Assembly (NCBI GenBank): GCA_903813345.2
Contig: CAIIXF020000001.1
Coordinates: 16,513,915 to 16,577,914, forward strand
DNA from: Owenia fusiformis
Taxonomy: Eukaryota > Annelida > Polychaeta > Sabellida > Oweniidae
Length of the DNA: 64,000 nt
Direction of reading: 5' to 3'
Shown here: positions 23,700-36,252 of the stretch, piece by piece
How positions within the stretch are numbered: position 1 is the first letter of the stretch
Layout of the letters: every line of letters starts with the position of its first letter
Program-made: the position numbers and the translations under genes
Notes under the pieces: generated by a model
What the model saw: the letters and a program-made list of their open reading frames with translations, nothing else
What the model was told of the DNA's origin: nothing
Databases searched by the model: none

Positions 23700-26600
23700 A
23701 TCAAGCCATGCACATATTTTTACTAAATATAGAAAGGAGTGAACTGGATATACCTTGGTTTATCTTGATGGCATCAAGCATACATATTGCTACATGATGC
23801 CATGGTAAAATTGACTATGCATTGTACAGGTAATATTAAAGGAACTGGGAATGTTTGCAATTATCACCACTCAGCTCCACTCACCAGATTCAGGTACAGA
23901 GAGTGATTCATTGATCAATGATGCTATAAGGAATACCCTTTACAATAACTTGACGATACCTACACTCTGAAGGTAACGAATTGATTTAGCTGTATTATAG
24001 AAATTACAAGTGATGTGATACTGATTGGACCAAAATGGTGCCTTAATATATTAGCCTTTGTATTAAGGCTATTGCGGTTATGCTATCAGTACTATTTATA
24101 TACCACTGGAAAGAAAATTCAATTTCAAATAAATTGATGTATCACTACGTCAATCAAACTTAATTCAGATCGCATGTAACTGATATGTTGTTTATCTTTA
24201 TCATTTTGATTTAATTAACCTACACGTGATATAGCACTCATAGTTCTGTTAGGATTATAAAGACAACGTATGATATAAAAATGAATACTGTAATGTGGAA
24301 TGAGCATATACGTTCCAAAAATCATTCTTTCAAGGTCCCTTAATATTTTATATCCGAAAAGTGAAAAGATTTAAGTTGACCGCATTTCCATCTTCAAATC
24401 ACGGCATTTGGGCATGCATCAATGGAAATGGACTTCAAGTCAGTACGTGAGCCTTCAAAACGTAGACATGGTAGAGTGAAATGTACTTGATGTTTATTTT
24501 ACCAAACAAAAAAATACACTGTCACTTTGATGTGTTGTTCGCTTGGTTGCAAGGGGTATTGTGGCTGCTCTATATACTACTATAAGCGATAGGAGGCAAT
24601 GCATTTTATGTGGTAATATGTCCTTTACAAAACAATAAACATAGTGTGCTTGATCGAGGTTTCGTGATCATTTTTCATCATCTATCACTAAGTGTCATTA
24701 TACAAGCAGGAACGTCAAAATTCAATATTAAGCATCTTGCCATACATACATTATATTACTCAGGGATATCATGTTGGTGGCTGTCTCGCGAGCTATATCA
24801 GGCGATGTGATACAGAGTTCGAAAAAAGAGTGACTGGACATCTGATCGATCCATAGCTCGATATCGCAGAGTATCAGCGTTCAGATGATAATCGTCGCAG
24901 GAGAAAAGATAGAAAATGATGTATCGAGTTATTTAAGGTCACGAATCAATTCTATACAATTGTAATATTAGCCACACGCGGTATAATGACTTATAGATGA
25001 GAAAACGGGGGTGAAACGAATGACGCTATTTGTGATCAGAAGGTTTTAATATACCATTAGAAATTCTGCTTGTAACAAAATTGATTAATTTACTGTCTTG
25101 AACAGGGGACAATTTTGGCATTTCTGAGTTCAAATCTTTTTAATGGGAAAGGGATCTTTGAAAGACTGGTTTGTTCAAATGAGTTTTACCTTAACTTATT
25201 CAAAAAATGTTTTAAAATAAATTTTTAATTCCCTAAATTAAGCCCCTGGTGATAAAATAGTTATTTAGACAACTTTGTAACTAGTGAACCTGTGTAAGAA
25301 GCCAGATCTTCTAAACTGACAGTCCAACCTTTCAAATGGTACATCGAAATCCCAAGCGAATTGTGTCATTTATTTTTGATTAATAAATGGACGCTTGGAG
25401 GCAAAAGTTTGCTTGGAGGGAATAGAAGGGGTCATTTTATATAATCATTGTTTGTCTATTAGCTAGCTCAGAGGAATCGAACTTTTTCGGTCCGTAAATC
25501 GGTTGTTCTGAAATTTGCACTTATCTAATAGTTAAATAATTAGAATAATCGCATTTAAAAAAGCATACAAAACCAATTATATTTTACCATACCATGGGTT
25601 TAATCATTTTGCGTTTTTTGTTAACATTCTCATAAAACATAAATCTGCAAATGTTTAATATTTTTGCAAAAATCGTATCTTATCTACCATTTGTACGTTT
25701 TATATGGGCGTTCTATGTATTTTCAATTAGGTGTAAAGATCAAATTATACTTCATGCCAATATGATATAACTTTTTTAAACATTGGTTATTGAAAAATGG
25801 GATAAGACGTCGTTTTGTACGTTTTGAATATTGGGATCTTGTTAGACTCTTGCAATACATTTCTTTTACATGTATGCCCTTTAACATGAACATTGGAATC
25901 GTATCGCTCAATTTCCAGTTTTTTATTTTTTTTATTTTTTTTTTATTTTTTTATTCATGTAATATAATTATTATCAAGTGTTACATTGACACACAAGATA
26001 CCCATAGGGGGTATATCAGTGCATTATCAAAAATTGGAAAAAACATAAAGGTTTACACGTTATGATCTTAATTAAGGACTTCAAATTAAGATACATCAAC
26101 AACTAGAACGTAATTCTCTTTTCTTAAACATTGTACAACATAATGTCACAATCATGTTATGTACTTCGAGTTCTTTGCTATAATTTACTAAAACGGTGAG
26201 TCAATTATCAACATAGCTTGTCATATGTACAATGTATGTAATATTATGCATGTATACCTTACCAGTAGGTAGTTTTATCATTTTTGAGACGTCATATAGA
26301 CGCATATAAAACAGTTTTTCTCAAAGAGAATTCGATGAATTCACAAAACATGTGATTATAAAAATGACTCACACTAACATTGTACTCAAAAAAGAATCAT
26401 TCCTGATATGCAACTGGTGCATGAAATCGATCGCTTGTTGTCTTTTGGACAAACGTATTACTAGTAACGGTATTCTGCAAGGCGTGTAGTATACACATAG
26501 ACATAAACATATTCTGACTTGAAGACTTAAGTCTTGGATTTTGACTTTTTAGACACTGTCACTGTCATGTCGCTGATATGTGGAAGAAATTAGATTGATT

Positions 26601-26770
26601 GAAAGTCAAGCAAAGTCATTTATCATGTAAAATTTTTTTCTTAATCTACTTGATATTCGAAGACATTCAGAAATGTCGTCTGGATGTCCAGTTATGGATT
26701 TTGTATCAGTAAGTGGCATTAACTTGCACCCAGGCAGAAGAATATAACTGAGATACAATTACGGCACAAC
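23700..26770. other. No gene seen
   Basis: AT-rich. T-rich low-complexity DNA at 25921-25955. No reading frames with domain signals. Confidence 0.55.
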
Positions 26771-26772
26771 CA

Positions 26773-26971
26773 ATTCTATTTATCTGTGTTAAAATTGTTC
26801 TATAATTTATCTGTTGAGTTTACAATTTTCCTTAAAATTGGAGATATGGGAGTCTAACCTCGCATCTTGGTGTACCTTTGATGCAGTGCTTGCAGTTTCT
26901 TGAACTGGAATAAGAAGATGTTATAAAAACAAACAGATATTAATTAGATGGGGCATATAAAAAAGGCCCTG
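26773..26971. repeat. Direct repeat of about 200 bp, left copy
   Basis: From TTTATCTGTGTTAAAATTG to GGGGCATATAAAAAAGGCC, closely matching 27341-27537 with scattered substitutions. The copies are 568 bp apart, start to start. Confidence 0.9.
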
Positions 26972-27137
26972 TCTAACAAAGGAGGTGTTAGGGGATTCGG
27001 ACGGTGGGAAAACAAAATATATGCTTACCTAAATGCCGTGTATCAGTGGTAAAAACAAAAACAACAGCCTTACGAAATCGTGTTGCGTCTTCCTATTGTT
27101 GAAAACCCACGCTATCTAATCCTTTCTCCTCGGTCTC

Positions 27138-27216
27138 TGATTGGTCAGAAGTTTAGGTCAAGGGCTGTCCTGATTGGTTAGTCAAGCGACAACTTCCCAG
27201 CGGGAATATTTAAAAC
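27138..27216 (+). promoter_or_regulatory. Core-promoter-like cluster: two ATTGG boxes and a TATA-like box
   Basis: CTGATTGGTCAG (27138) and CTGATTGGTTAG (27170) are inverted CCAAT boxes 33 bp apart. About 35 bp further on is GAATATTTAAAACC, a TATA-like box. No ORF of note follows within 300 bp. The cluster lies between the two direct repeats. It may be a cryptic or element-borne promoter. Confidence 0.35.
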
Positions 27217-27340
27217 CAACTTAAGCCTTGAAAGAGACTAGGCTCCAATTTCTCTGATAAAGCCATTATAAATATATTATATATATACTATATATATTAC
27301 TACTCTGTTTAAATACAGGTCAATAAATGAATAATAATAA

Positions 27341-27537
27341 TGTTTATTTATCTATGTTAAAATTGTTCTATAATTTATCTGTTGAGTTTACAATTTTCTT
27401 TAAAATTGGAGATATGGGAGTCTAACTTCGCATCCTGGTGTACCTAAGATGCAGTGCTTGCAGTTTCTTGAACTGGAACAAGAAGATGTTGTAAAAAACA
27501 AACAGATATCACTTAGATGGGGCATATAAAAAAGGCC
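27341..27537. repeat. Direct repeat of about 200 bp, right copy
   Basis: Partner of 26773-26971. The ends lack clear TG...CA, so a tandem duplication is more likely than a pair of LTRs, but an LTR-like origin is not excluded. Confidence 0.9.
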
Positions 27538-29386
27538 ATAAAAACTAGTGACTGTTGCTCCATCCAAGTTTAAAACTAATTCTATTTCTCGGTCTCTGAA
27601 ATCCCTAGGGTGTAATTGTGTACTCATTGTGTAAAACGCCTCGCTGGCACCCTACACCCCCCCCCCCCCCTAAAATGGGACAAGAATTATAAGGCCTAAA
27701 GTTTATTTGTGCCTCGTTTTCAAATAACGACCTGAATCCTGAAAACAACATAAAAAGCCAAAATTGTTATTTCATGTATCTCGGTTTCAGACCGAGCTGG
27801 AGTTTAATGGGTGGTTTTAATTGGGAGCTATTATTTTTCAAACTCAAGTATACAGATTAGAACTAATATCGTTAACACATCGTATTGATTAACTCTGCAT
27901 CCGGGTTTTGCTCACCTGATATTACAAGCGTAACAAATAATGTTCAACATGTTGAGCGTAGATAAATGCTAATCGAGTAATATGGCCCTGATCATCACAC
28001 CAAGTAGTAAGTACACTACACACCGTTATGTTTATCTTGCTACCCTTTCCGTTTGAGCTGTTTTAATTATATCTCAGCGTTTCTCACAAAATGATATCAG
28101 GATTAAAAGGAGACGTGTTGCTTGTAGCTTGAATAAAAGCTGGTTCCTATTATTACCAGACGCGTTTTCTCTGTCCACGGGCAAACGTTACACCCAGTAT
28201 TACTCATTGATTTTGCCAGAATTCTACCCCGTTATCAATATTCAAAAACATATGCTATCTTAAAAAACTTGGCTTTTGCAAGTTTTGGAAAACCCGTTTT
28301 GAAATTAAAATGTCATCATTTATTTATTTATATTATGGACGCTGGTTGACATTTGAACGTATGATATACCACATCAAAGATAAATAAATTCCCTATCCAC
28401 TGGTATATAATATGACGTGTTTCCAACAAGAAAATCAATATTTATTTTTGAAATACAAGTGTCCCATTTTTGGACCACCCTGTACATAATCATTTCAAAA
28501 ATCATTTGTTATTTTATTCATGAAATCAAAAGAGCTACATAGTTTGTAGGATTACATTCTACAATCCTGTGCAATTTTCCATTATTTCACTTTACGTCAA
28601 TTTGATCGAAAATTAAATTTTTGAATTTTCCTGTAGTATGGTCAGATATGATATACCTGCCCACTCAGTCGAAACGTAAAGCTATGTTCCTGCCCATTGT
28701 TGAAAAGAGCCCATCGTTGAAAAGAGAACTGTGCTTTATATTCATCAAACACGTCCAAATATAGGATACTATGAATATCCACTGGGTATAAAAACATCAC
28801 ACTTGATCTTTAAGTAATGGGGGGTAGGAGAAAAGCAAAATGTTGATTTGCTGATGAATGAACTTCCCTTGTGTACCTGACGTGGGGTTGGATCTATCAA
28901 TTATCCAGGTACATTGAAGATATCGCAGGTGCAAATCAACCAATATGATTCCTGTGCCACTAATAACCAACATAATTCGCATAGTGCAATCAACAAATGT
29001 ACAAACGTCATACGTATATTATATCATTAAGGTCGCAATTATTATATATCACTAAATACGTGTATCTGTCCTTAATTTACTTAAACTGGTATATGATGGG
29101 TTCTTAGATAAACCACTTTAATTGTACTTTTAGGTGTCGCAAATATAACAGATTTTGACCATTTTTCTGCAAATCTAAATTCGAAGAAATGGTACATAAA
29201 CAGCTTTAAATCAGCTATGATATGAATATGTGCCAAATGCTTTTTAATCGACATGCAAAAATCCTTTCACAATCAGATTACATAATTACTGTTCAGAAAA
29301 AAATTACGTGACATTATTTTGGGATTCGTTAAGTACAAAAAGAACTGTAACTTTGTCGACTGATATAAATTCACATATATTGAATA

Positions 29387-29518
29387 CAGGGTGTTCCATG
29401 TTATTACCTTGGTATTGGAACTTAAATTGTACTTCCAATGATATGTAAGTTATAGTAAATACATTTTTGGAATCCGTAGTAAATGCTTCGAGTCTAATTC
29501 ATTAGCCCACTCTGTATA
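29387..29518. mobile_element. Possible short MITE with CAGGGTG-type end
   Basis: Left TACAGGGTGTTCC, right complement TACAGAGTGGGCT. Ends only loosely matched. Similar single ends occur at 17875, 28480-28495 and 42126. Confidence 0.3.
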
Positions 29519-29768
29519 TTTGGGAACTTTTTGGACTTTTTAGTGTCATTATATTATATCAAAAATGTCCAAAGTAACAGTTGAACTCCTATCTTCAAGT
29601 TCAAAACAATCCAATTTGGACTACCTTATTTCCTTGAATCCATCAGCCATAGTTAAATTGAAATCATAGAAGATCGTGACGATACATGCTTGTAATGTGA
29701 GGTTTGTTTTACAGGTCGTCGTCTTGATATATCAATGAATGAAAATGTTTCTATTATTATTTTCATAG

Positions 29769-32700
29769 ATGAGTGGTATCTCGTCCAAGGCCCAACCCTC
29801 AACTACCGAGAATGACAGTAGGTTGAGGAGTAAGCTTCACGGGAATACGATCACCACTACCCAGACACAGCAACTCCAGCAGCAGTCTGGGGCAGACTCA
29901 CCACCCCCATCTCCCTCTCCCTCGTCAGAGCGGGGATCCAAAGCGTGTTGTTTTTGTTGGTGCTGTTGTTGTAGTTGTTCATGGTAAGTGGAATCACCGT
30001 GACAACAACAGTGAACGGTAGAAGCTGGCAATGCTGTCCCTCCTCCTGTTTTCCCTACCCCGTGGGTCCCCTCTATAAGGTCAATTTATGTGACGCGCCC
30101 CTGCCCTCATAATCAGCCAATCAAAATCAATATCTAATTGGATCGATTGATTTGTTCTAGACACGTGCTAACTGGCCAGTGAGATTGCCCCACCCCAACA
30201 AGCAAGAATAATTGCATGAATGATTCGGGCAGGGACTTGACCACCCGTCAGGCCGTCAGGCTGTGGGCGTCTACGTATGGAGTTTTTATTCAAGTGGTGA
30301 GTGATCCTATTGGCCCTATTTCATATAATAAAGAATGCAAGAAAACTGTTTAAAAATTTATCTGAATTCTATTTTAACTCTACTCCAGCACGTATTTAGA
30401 ATTCATCAATCTCACTTAGAATTAGATTGTCTCCTCTTACTCTCTATCAATAAACCACGATCGACATCATTGGTTTTACTTTTATGTAATACCTCAATCG
30501 ACCTAGAAGTTTACTTTTCACTCGCCACTTCTCTATATTCAGTTAGATATTAGATATCACGTGACCTTATATTGCCAGTTTTTGCTAGTTTACTGTTGTT
30601 GTTGTTGTTATTGTTGTTTTTGTTGTTGTTGTTATTTTGGGCTTTGATATCATTGCACTTGTTGTTTAGTTTTCTGTTTGATATTGAGGACCTAGTAAAA
30701 CAGCGAACTCTGCATATTGTTGACTCGTGATCTGAACTGGAATCGCTTGTACGGCATTTGGAACTTGATGTATTGTTGGAGAGAGGGCACCCAATAGAGG
30801 AATTTCTATATCTCTTTGAAAACTTGCTATTATTATCTTTTTTTCATGAGATTTTCAGAGATTTGCATATTAACTGATGACTAACTTTTCCTTCTTTTTA
30901 ATACCATATTTGAATTCAGTGAAAAATTATAATTATAATTTTGATCAGTACATGATATATAGAGTTATGTTTTTTAAATCATTATACATGACTTTTCAAA
31001 CTTTCAAAATATGGATCAAATCGCCATTGATGCAATGTTTTTATTGCAACTTTTTACCATTGAAGCCTATGTCAGTCTGTCGCAACCAAAACAAATAAAA
31101 AACAAGTGCCGACATCTTTTTATTCATATAGCAACTTCCTTATTATCTTCGAGCCTGTTGGTATTACCAGTTGGGAAAGGTGATTTCGGATAGTTAACAA
31201 TTCACAGGAAATGGAAACGAATTTCAGATTGTCAAAATGCACGTTGCACGCTTTTTCGTTCACTTCGATAAACTTTCTATCGGAAATTAAAAAATCATGC
31301 TTTTTTCGTTTTGTATTTCTGGTATTTCTAGCATCTTGTTTTTATTACATAATAAACTTAAGACAATATTCCAATTTTTGGTCTATACCATCCTTGGTCC
31401 AAGGGTGTTTCACTTTCCATAAATGAAGTCCTTTAAATGAAGGATGGTCTATACTTGTAGAAAGGGCACAGGATGCAACGACGTTATTAACCCCGCAAAT
31501 GTACAAGATTCATATTATCACCATTTCTATATTTATCGATATATATAATACATAGACACTGAAAACTAATAAGAATGATGATATTCTTGCTTGTTTAACA
31601 TCAGAATGGGAACATGTACGAGTATCTCTAATCATAGTTCTATTGTTCAAAATGAGACTAAAATAAGTACGACTTATGATAGGGGAGTCACGAATGAAAG
31701 GATTTATAGTGGACTAGACAGGTAACCTCAAGCGCGGATTCAGATTTTTAAATTTGCTCTCTATTTGGAGTTATGCCATTGCAATTTTTATCACAAGGGA
31801 AGAAAATGATCTTTAGAATTTTTACTCTTTTTATTCGATCCTTGCATTCGTTTTGAAATCTCTTTCAAGTTTTTATTGATTGGAGGTCTATTTATAGGCT
31901 GAGGTTTTTTTTAATTAAAAAAAATTCTACGGTATCTGGTTAGATGAAAAAATTATAAATTATCATTTCACACTGTAACGTGTACTTAAAATGTATGTGC
32001 TTCATTTGACTACCGTTAAAAGAATTTAAATTTTGGTGAACAACGACAAAAGAATTAACCAGAGCAAGAGTACGTAATCCTGAAGTTATCTGTCTAGTCT
32101 ACTATTCTAAAGTGAACAAAATGGATCCAATATCACCACACCATTTGCGGGTGTTAAAATCACTACAACAACTGGAGTTGAAACAGTCAGGAAAACGTCG
32201 ACTTTTAGCGCGTCTTCCACAAGAAGGGCCGAAGTTTCTTTTTGCACTGCAAACTCAATAGAAGTCATATCGGAAACTACTACAAAATCCTGGTAGGACA
32301 GTCGTACGTGATGTGGATTGATGTACAGTTTGTGATGTTGAGGGTCTAAAATCGTTTCCTTTTGTTGATTTTTGTGATAAAGAGACTTTTCTTTTGACAA
32401 ATTGCATTTGGTTGCAAGATATTGGGGTTTATTCTATCGGCCACTGTGCTTACTTCATAACGTTTTTATGGGGGAATTGTTTCTTTTTATTGATAAACAC
32501 ATAATTTCAGACATTACATATCTATGCGAGAATCCTCGCAATTTTCTAACAAGTTCTATAAGACTGCGTTCTGTTTCAGTTTATTCAATCTTGTAAAACT
32601 ATTCTTCAAGAACTTGGTTTTGAATTCTGTAATGTGTATTTCTACTATCAGTCTACTTTTATTTTTATTAAGCAAGTAGTAAATATTGTTGCCTGTAGAG

Positions 32701-35700
32701 AGAAAATAGGACAATTTTTCTGAGCTATCAAGGCAACATTTGGCTTAATATTCTTACAATTTGAAAATGGACTTTAACAATACTATCCCACGTGAATCTA
32801 CTTGTTGAGACTCGATCAACTTGAGTTCTTCTGAAAAAATGTGGATTTCAGCAAGGGTGTAATGACTTAATATGGGCTTAACATGCGTATACAATAATTG
32901 ATTTAAAATCTGCATATATTCATGGGGACAGATAAAAATCTCAGATTCATGTGAGAGGGTATTGGCATAATCCATTTTCAATAGCAAGAATAAGGGTTCC
33001 TAAATAGGACATTAAGCTTAACTAAGGCCTTTTGAAGATTTTTGTTAGTTCTTACACGAAAAAGATAATCGCTCATTTTGGAAAAATGATAATTCGTTTC
33101 ACGTTGTAAGGACATACACATAAAATAAATATAACATGATATGATACAATGTATTGTCCGTTCTAATCAACGTTGACCAATATAATAACTATTTGATAAA
33201 AACGACATTCTTATATATTCTGTGGCTGTGTATATATTGTACATTCATGCATATTTGCTTTTATTCCAGTTTAACCGTACGAAATGGTGATGAAAACAAA
33301 TCTTCAAAAGATTCAAAGTTAGAAAATATAAATGAAAAGGACGACCCGTAAGTTTGTCACATTATTTTATACTGTATAACTACGCATATACGAGGGTTGT
33401 CCCAGAAGTAATGCACTATATGCTCTAACTTTCTTTAATAGTCTTCAATTCAACTGAAATTTGTGTACTATAGATTTGTGTGTAGTATATAACAATTGAA
33501 GTTTTATCTCTTATATCCTGAAGTCTAAGTCTATTAAGTCTTTAGGGGTGGGCGGGGCAGTATAACTACAATTATGAGGTGGCAGAAGAGATTTTAAAAG
33601 TGATGACTGGACCCTGGATGACAACTCCAAACATGGGAGACAAAAGCTCCACAAGTCAAAGTGGAAGAAATTGCTAAGAGTGTTTAACCCGACAGGCATT
33701 AAAAGTACATAACATGCAAAGGGCAATATTTTGAGAAAATGTGAAATGGAACACTGTGCAACATACATACATTAAATCTAGGCTGTCCTCATAGTAATCT
33801 AGTATCTTAAAATGTATTTTTGAGCATACTTATTACAGCTACACAAAATGGTATTTGTTGATTAATTATTTCATATTTTCAATTTGTTATTCCTTTTGAC
33901 GTTACATTTTAACCTGCCCCACCCTACCCAAACTCACCAACTTGATTTTATTATAACATCAATATAGTTTTATCAGTCAACATGAAAATTTGTAGAATAA
34001 TCAAGATGTCTTTAAGGGACATTTACTGAAAATTTCATGGAAAAATAGTACAATAATGTCATTTCGAATGGCAATATAGTGAAATATTTGACCGAAGGTC
34101 GAAGGCCCAAGGTTCAATATTTCACTATATTGCCCGCAGAAATGACGTTATTAGTATTATTACCACCATTAATGACCAGGGCTGAAATAATACGAAAATC
34201 TTACGCACTGAACGATATCTAATTTCCCGGGGAAAATTGCCGGTCATTAATTGCATTATTGACCGCAATTATGGACTGCCATTATGACGTCACATATTGC
34301 TCAGGTCGATATCAAGGAGGATTGGCTCCCAGAATCGAAGTCGATATTTTCCAACAATGAAAACGCCGAGATGTCGTTATTTTCTGAAATTATAACCGAT
34401 TATAAATTCAAAATAAACAGTTCAAAAGATTCGAACCAATATCTCGATCATTTCCTGTGAGTTTTGGAATTTTTCGTTAGGAAATAAGACCAAAATTCAC
34501 GATTCAAATGTTGAAGTGAACAAAATGGCGGCTGTTGGAATTCAAATTTTGTAGCACGACATGCCCATATATGGGACAGAATATCGATGTTGCACTCTGG
34601 GAGCCAATCCTCCTTGGGTCGATATAGTAAAATGAATGCCTTCTAAACTAGCATTAAAACCCCTAGAACAGGCCCGGCAAGGTGGTAATAATATCAATTA
34701 TTGATAAAGTTAGAGCATATAGTGCATTACTTCTGGGACAACCCTCGTACTCAAATTAACACATCGTCTTCCTACATAATATGTTTATCTCATCCCGTAT
34801 GTATATACTGCAATAGTGAATTATGAGTAATACATATTCATGTGTGGGTGGTGCGTGGCAAAGGGGACCAGCATTTCATGCATTGTAATTTATTACCATA
34901 TAGAAATCATCCTCCGATCACAGGGCTTCATGATCCAGAATATTTTCTGAAGGTACGGATTCTGGACACCGGCTTAGGAGGATGTATAAGAAACAGTGGA
35001 TACCGTTAATGCACGTGAAATATTAAGTTATTATAATGTTTCGCTTGTTGCTTTCCAGGCCGACATTAGATGAGATAAAGTCATGGTCAGATTCATTTGA
35101 CAAACTAATGACTTGTCGAGGTAAGAATTAAAACCTTTTAAACCATTTTAAAGGTATTATTACTGTTTTTACAATTTTATCCTGAGAACGGAATTTTATA
35201 TTTACCTAGAATAAGTAATAAGTTTTGCTATATATGAATGAAGATTATTGGAATTATTTTGTTGTTGACGTCAGATATAGTATATATCATGGACCCCAAT
35301 CCTCTGTATCCAGCACCAACAAAGTATTATATTCTTGAACATGTTCACCAGGCTGGATTATTAAATCTTTACAAAATAAAAGTTATGTGAAAAATTGTTT
35401 TAGTAATTTATTATATTGTTGTCAGCGTTATAAACATTCCTTTATTCCAGAATATAATTTTAACGACAGTAGTCAGTTCTAAATAATGTATTCTTTCAGG
35501 AGGGAGAAAATCATTTAGAGAATTTCTACGGTCGGAATATAGTGAAGAGAACATGCTATTCTGGCTCGCTTGTGAGGAGCTTAAGAGGCACGACAACCCA
35601 GAAGTCGTGGAAGAAAAGGCTCGAATCATTTATGAAGATTACATTTCAATATTATCACCAAAAGAGGTACAGAAAATACACATATTGGCTTTAATGTTAA

Positions 35701-36252
35701 CAATAATTAACTTGCTGACTATTAAGATATAAGCAAGAATCATTTTCGCTTGTGTATCCCAGTTACACAATTTATGAACCATTTTATCATATCCATCGTG
35801 TAAATAGAAAGATGGCAGAGTTGTCGTTTCCCTAAAAAAACTCCAGCTTTATACGTAGTTACCCACTTGATGATATAAACTACCAATGTTGTTTTTACTT
35901 AAAATGATGAATATGACTTCAAAACATAAATTATGGAAATGGATAAAAACATTTTTCTTGAAATGCATTGTCTTGCCCTATCAATTTAGAATAAACGATA
36001 CTTCAAAATCAATGTAATACTGAATTGCAAATTAATTTTTTTATGTTTTTAATGAATTAAGCTGATTACGTTCTGTACTTTCAGGTTAGTTTAGACTCTC
36101 GAGTGCGAGAAGTTATTAACCGCAATATGGTTGATCCGACTCCGCACACGTTTGACGAGGCCCAGTTACAGATATACACTTTAATGCATAGGGATTCATA
36201 TCCCAGATTTCTCAATTCTCAAATATATAAGTCACTTCTACAGCAACATTGA
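29769..36252 (+). CDS. RGS17: RGS protein of the RZ subfamily (RGS17/19/20-like), five exons
   Basis: GTPase-activating protein for Gi/Gz-type alpha subunits, acting at membranes. Exons: 29769-29983, 33270-33347, 35059-35120, 35500-35666 and 36085-36252. All junctions are GT-AG and the phases agree, giving 229 aa; human RGS17 is about 210. Residues 60-72 form the cysteine string CCFCWCCCCSCSC that is palmitoylated in RZ proteins. It is split by intron 1 and followed by LTVRN, as in RGS17. A Pro/Ser/Gln-rich stretch precedes it. The RGS domain spans about residues 101-222, with SEEN-LFWLACE, EEKARIIYEDYISILSPKEVSLDSR-type blocks and QLQIYTLMHRDSYPRFLNS-type helices all intact. The ATG follows a TATAG acceptor directly, so an upstream exon is expected; see the candidate at 20495. 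Intron 2 carries a large nested transposon. An AATAAA lies at 36794. Family assignment is firm. Which vertebrate paralogue is the best name is not decidable, because invertebrates usually have one RZ gene. Confidence 0.95.
30592..30641. repeat. (GTT)n microsatellite in RGS intron 1
   Basis: Imperfect GTT run interrupted by ATT and TTT. Confidence 0.9.
31388..31447. repeat. Small hairpin repeat, copy 2, flanked by TCTATA
   Basis: CCATCCTTGGTCCAAGGG at one end and AAGGATGG at the other, with TTTCCATAAATGAAGTCCTTT in between as in copy 1 at 10486. Both sides carry TCTATA, a possible target duplication. Confidence 0.65.
34055..34152. repeat. Nested hairpin with GCAATATAGTGAAATATT arms
   Basis: GGCAATATAGTGAAATATT and AATATTTCACTATATTGCC pair closely around a 25-base loop. 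Flanking ATGTCATTTCG / CAGAAATGACGT extend the stem. Confidence 0.8.
34303..34627. mobile_element. Nested foldback with AGGAGGATTGGCTCCCAGA arms
   Basis: AGGAGGATTGGCTCCCAGA at about 34315 and its complement at about 34597, with TCGATAT outside both arms. Lies within the 33391-34747 element. Confidence 0.75.
34908..34984. mobile_element. MITE, CATCCTCC family, internally deleted copy in RGS intron 2
   Basis: Keeps both ends of the 248-bp copy at 16080 (CATCCTCCGATCACAGGGCT and GGTACGGATTCTGGACAC...GGAGGATG) but lacks the middle, leaving 77 bp. Confidence 0.65.

Larger units (their letters stand above)
29984..33269 (+). other. RGS intron 1
   Basis: 3.3-kb intron bounded by TG|GTAAGTGG and TTATTCCAG. 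Holds a (GTT)n tract and one small hairpin repeat. No further exon was recognised. Confidence 0.85.
33391..34747. mobile_element. 1.36-kb mariner-type element in RGS intron 2, with nested foldbacks
   Basis: The ends CGAGGGTTGTCCCAGAAGTA are perfect inverted repeats for about 42 bp, with TA on both sides. The terminal CGAGGG motif and GTAATG relate it to the mariner at 40279. No transposase is recognisable. Inside are a foldback at 34055-34152, a foldback at 34303-34627 and an outer ATTATTACCACC / GGTGGTAATAAT pair (about 34158 and 34681), which suggests successive insertions. Confidence 0.85.

Noticed and set aside
26773-27537. LTR retrotransposon with two LTRs
   Set aside because: The 200-bp copies lack TG...CA ends, a primer-binding site and any coding interior; simple duplication is as likely.
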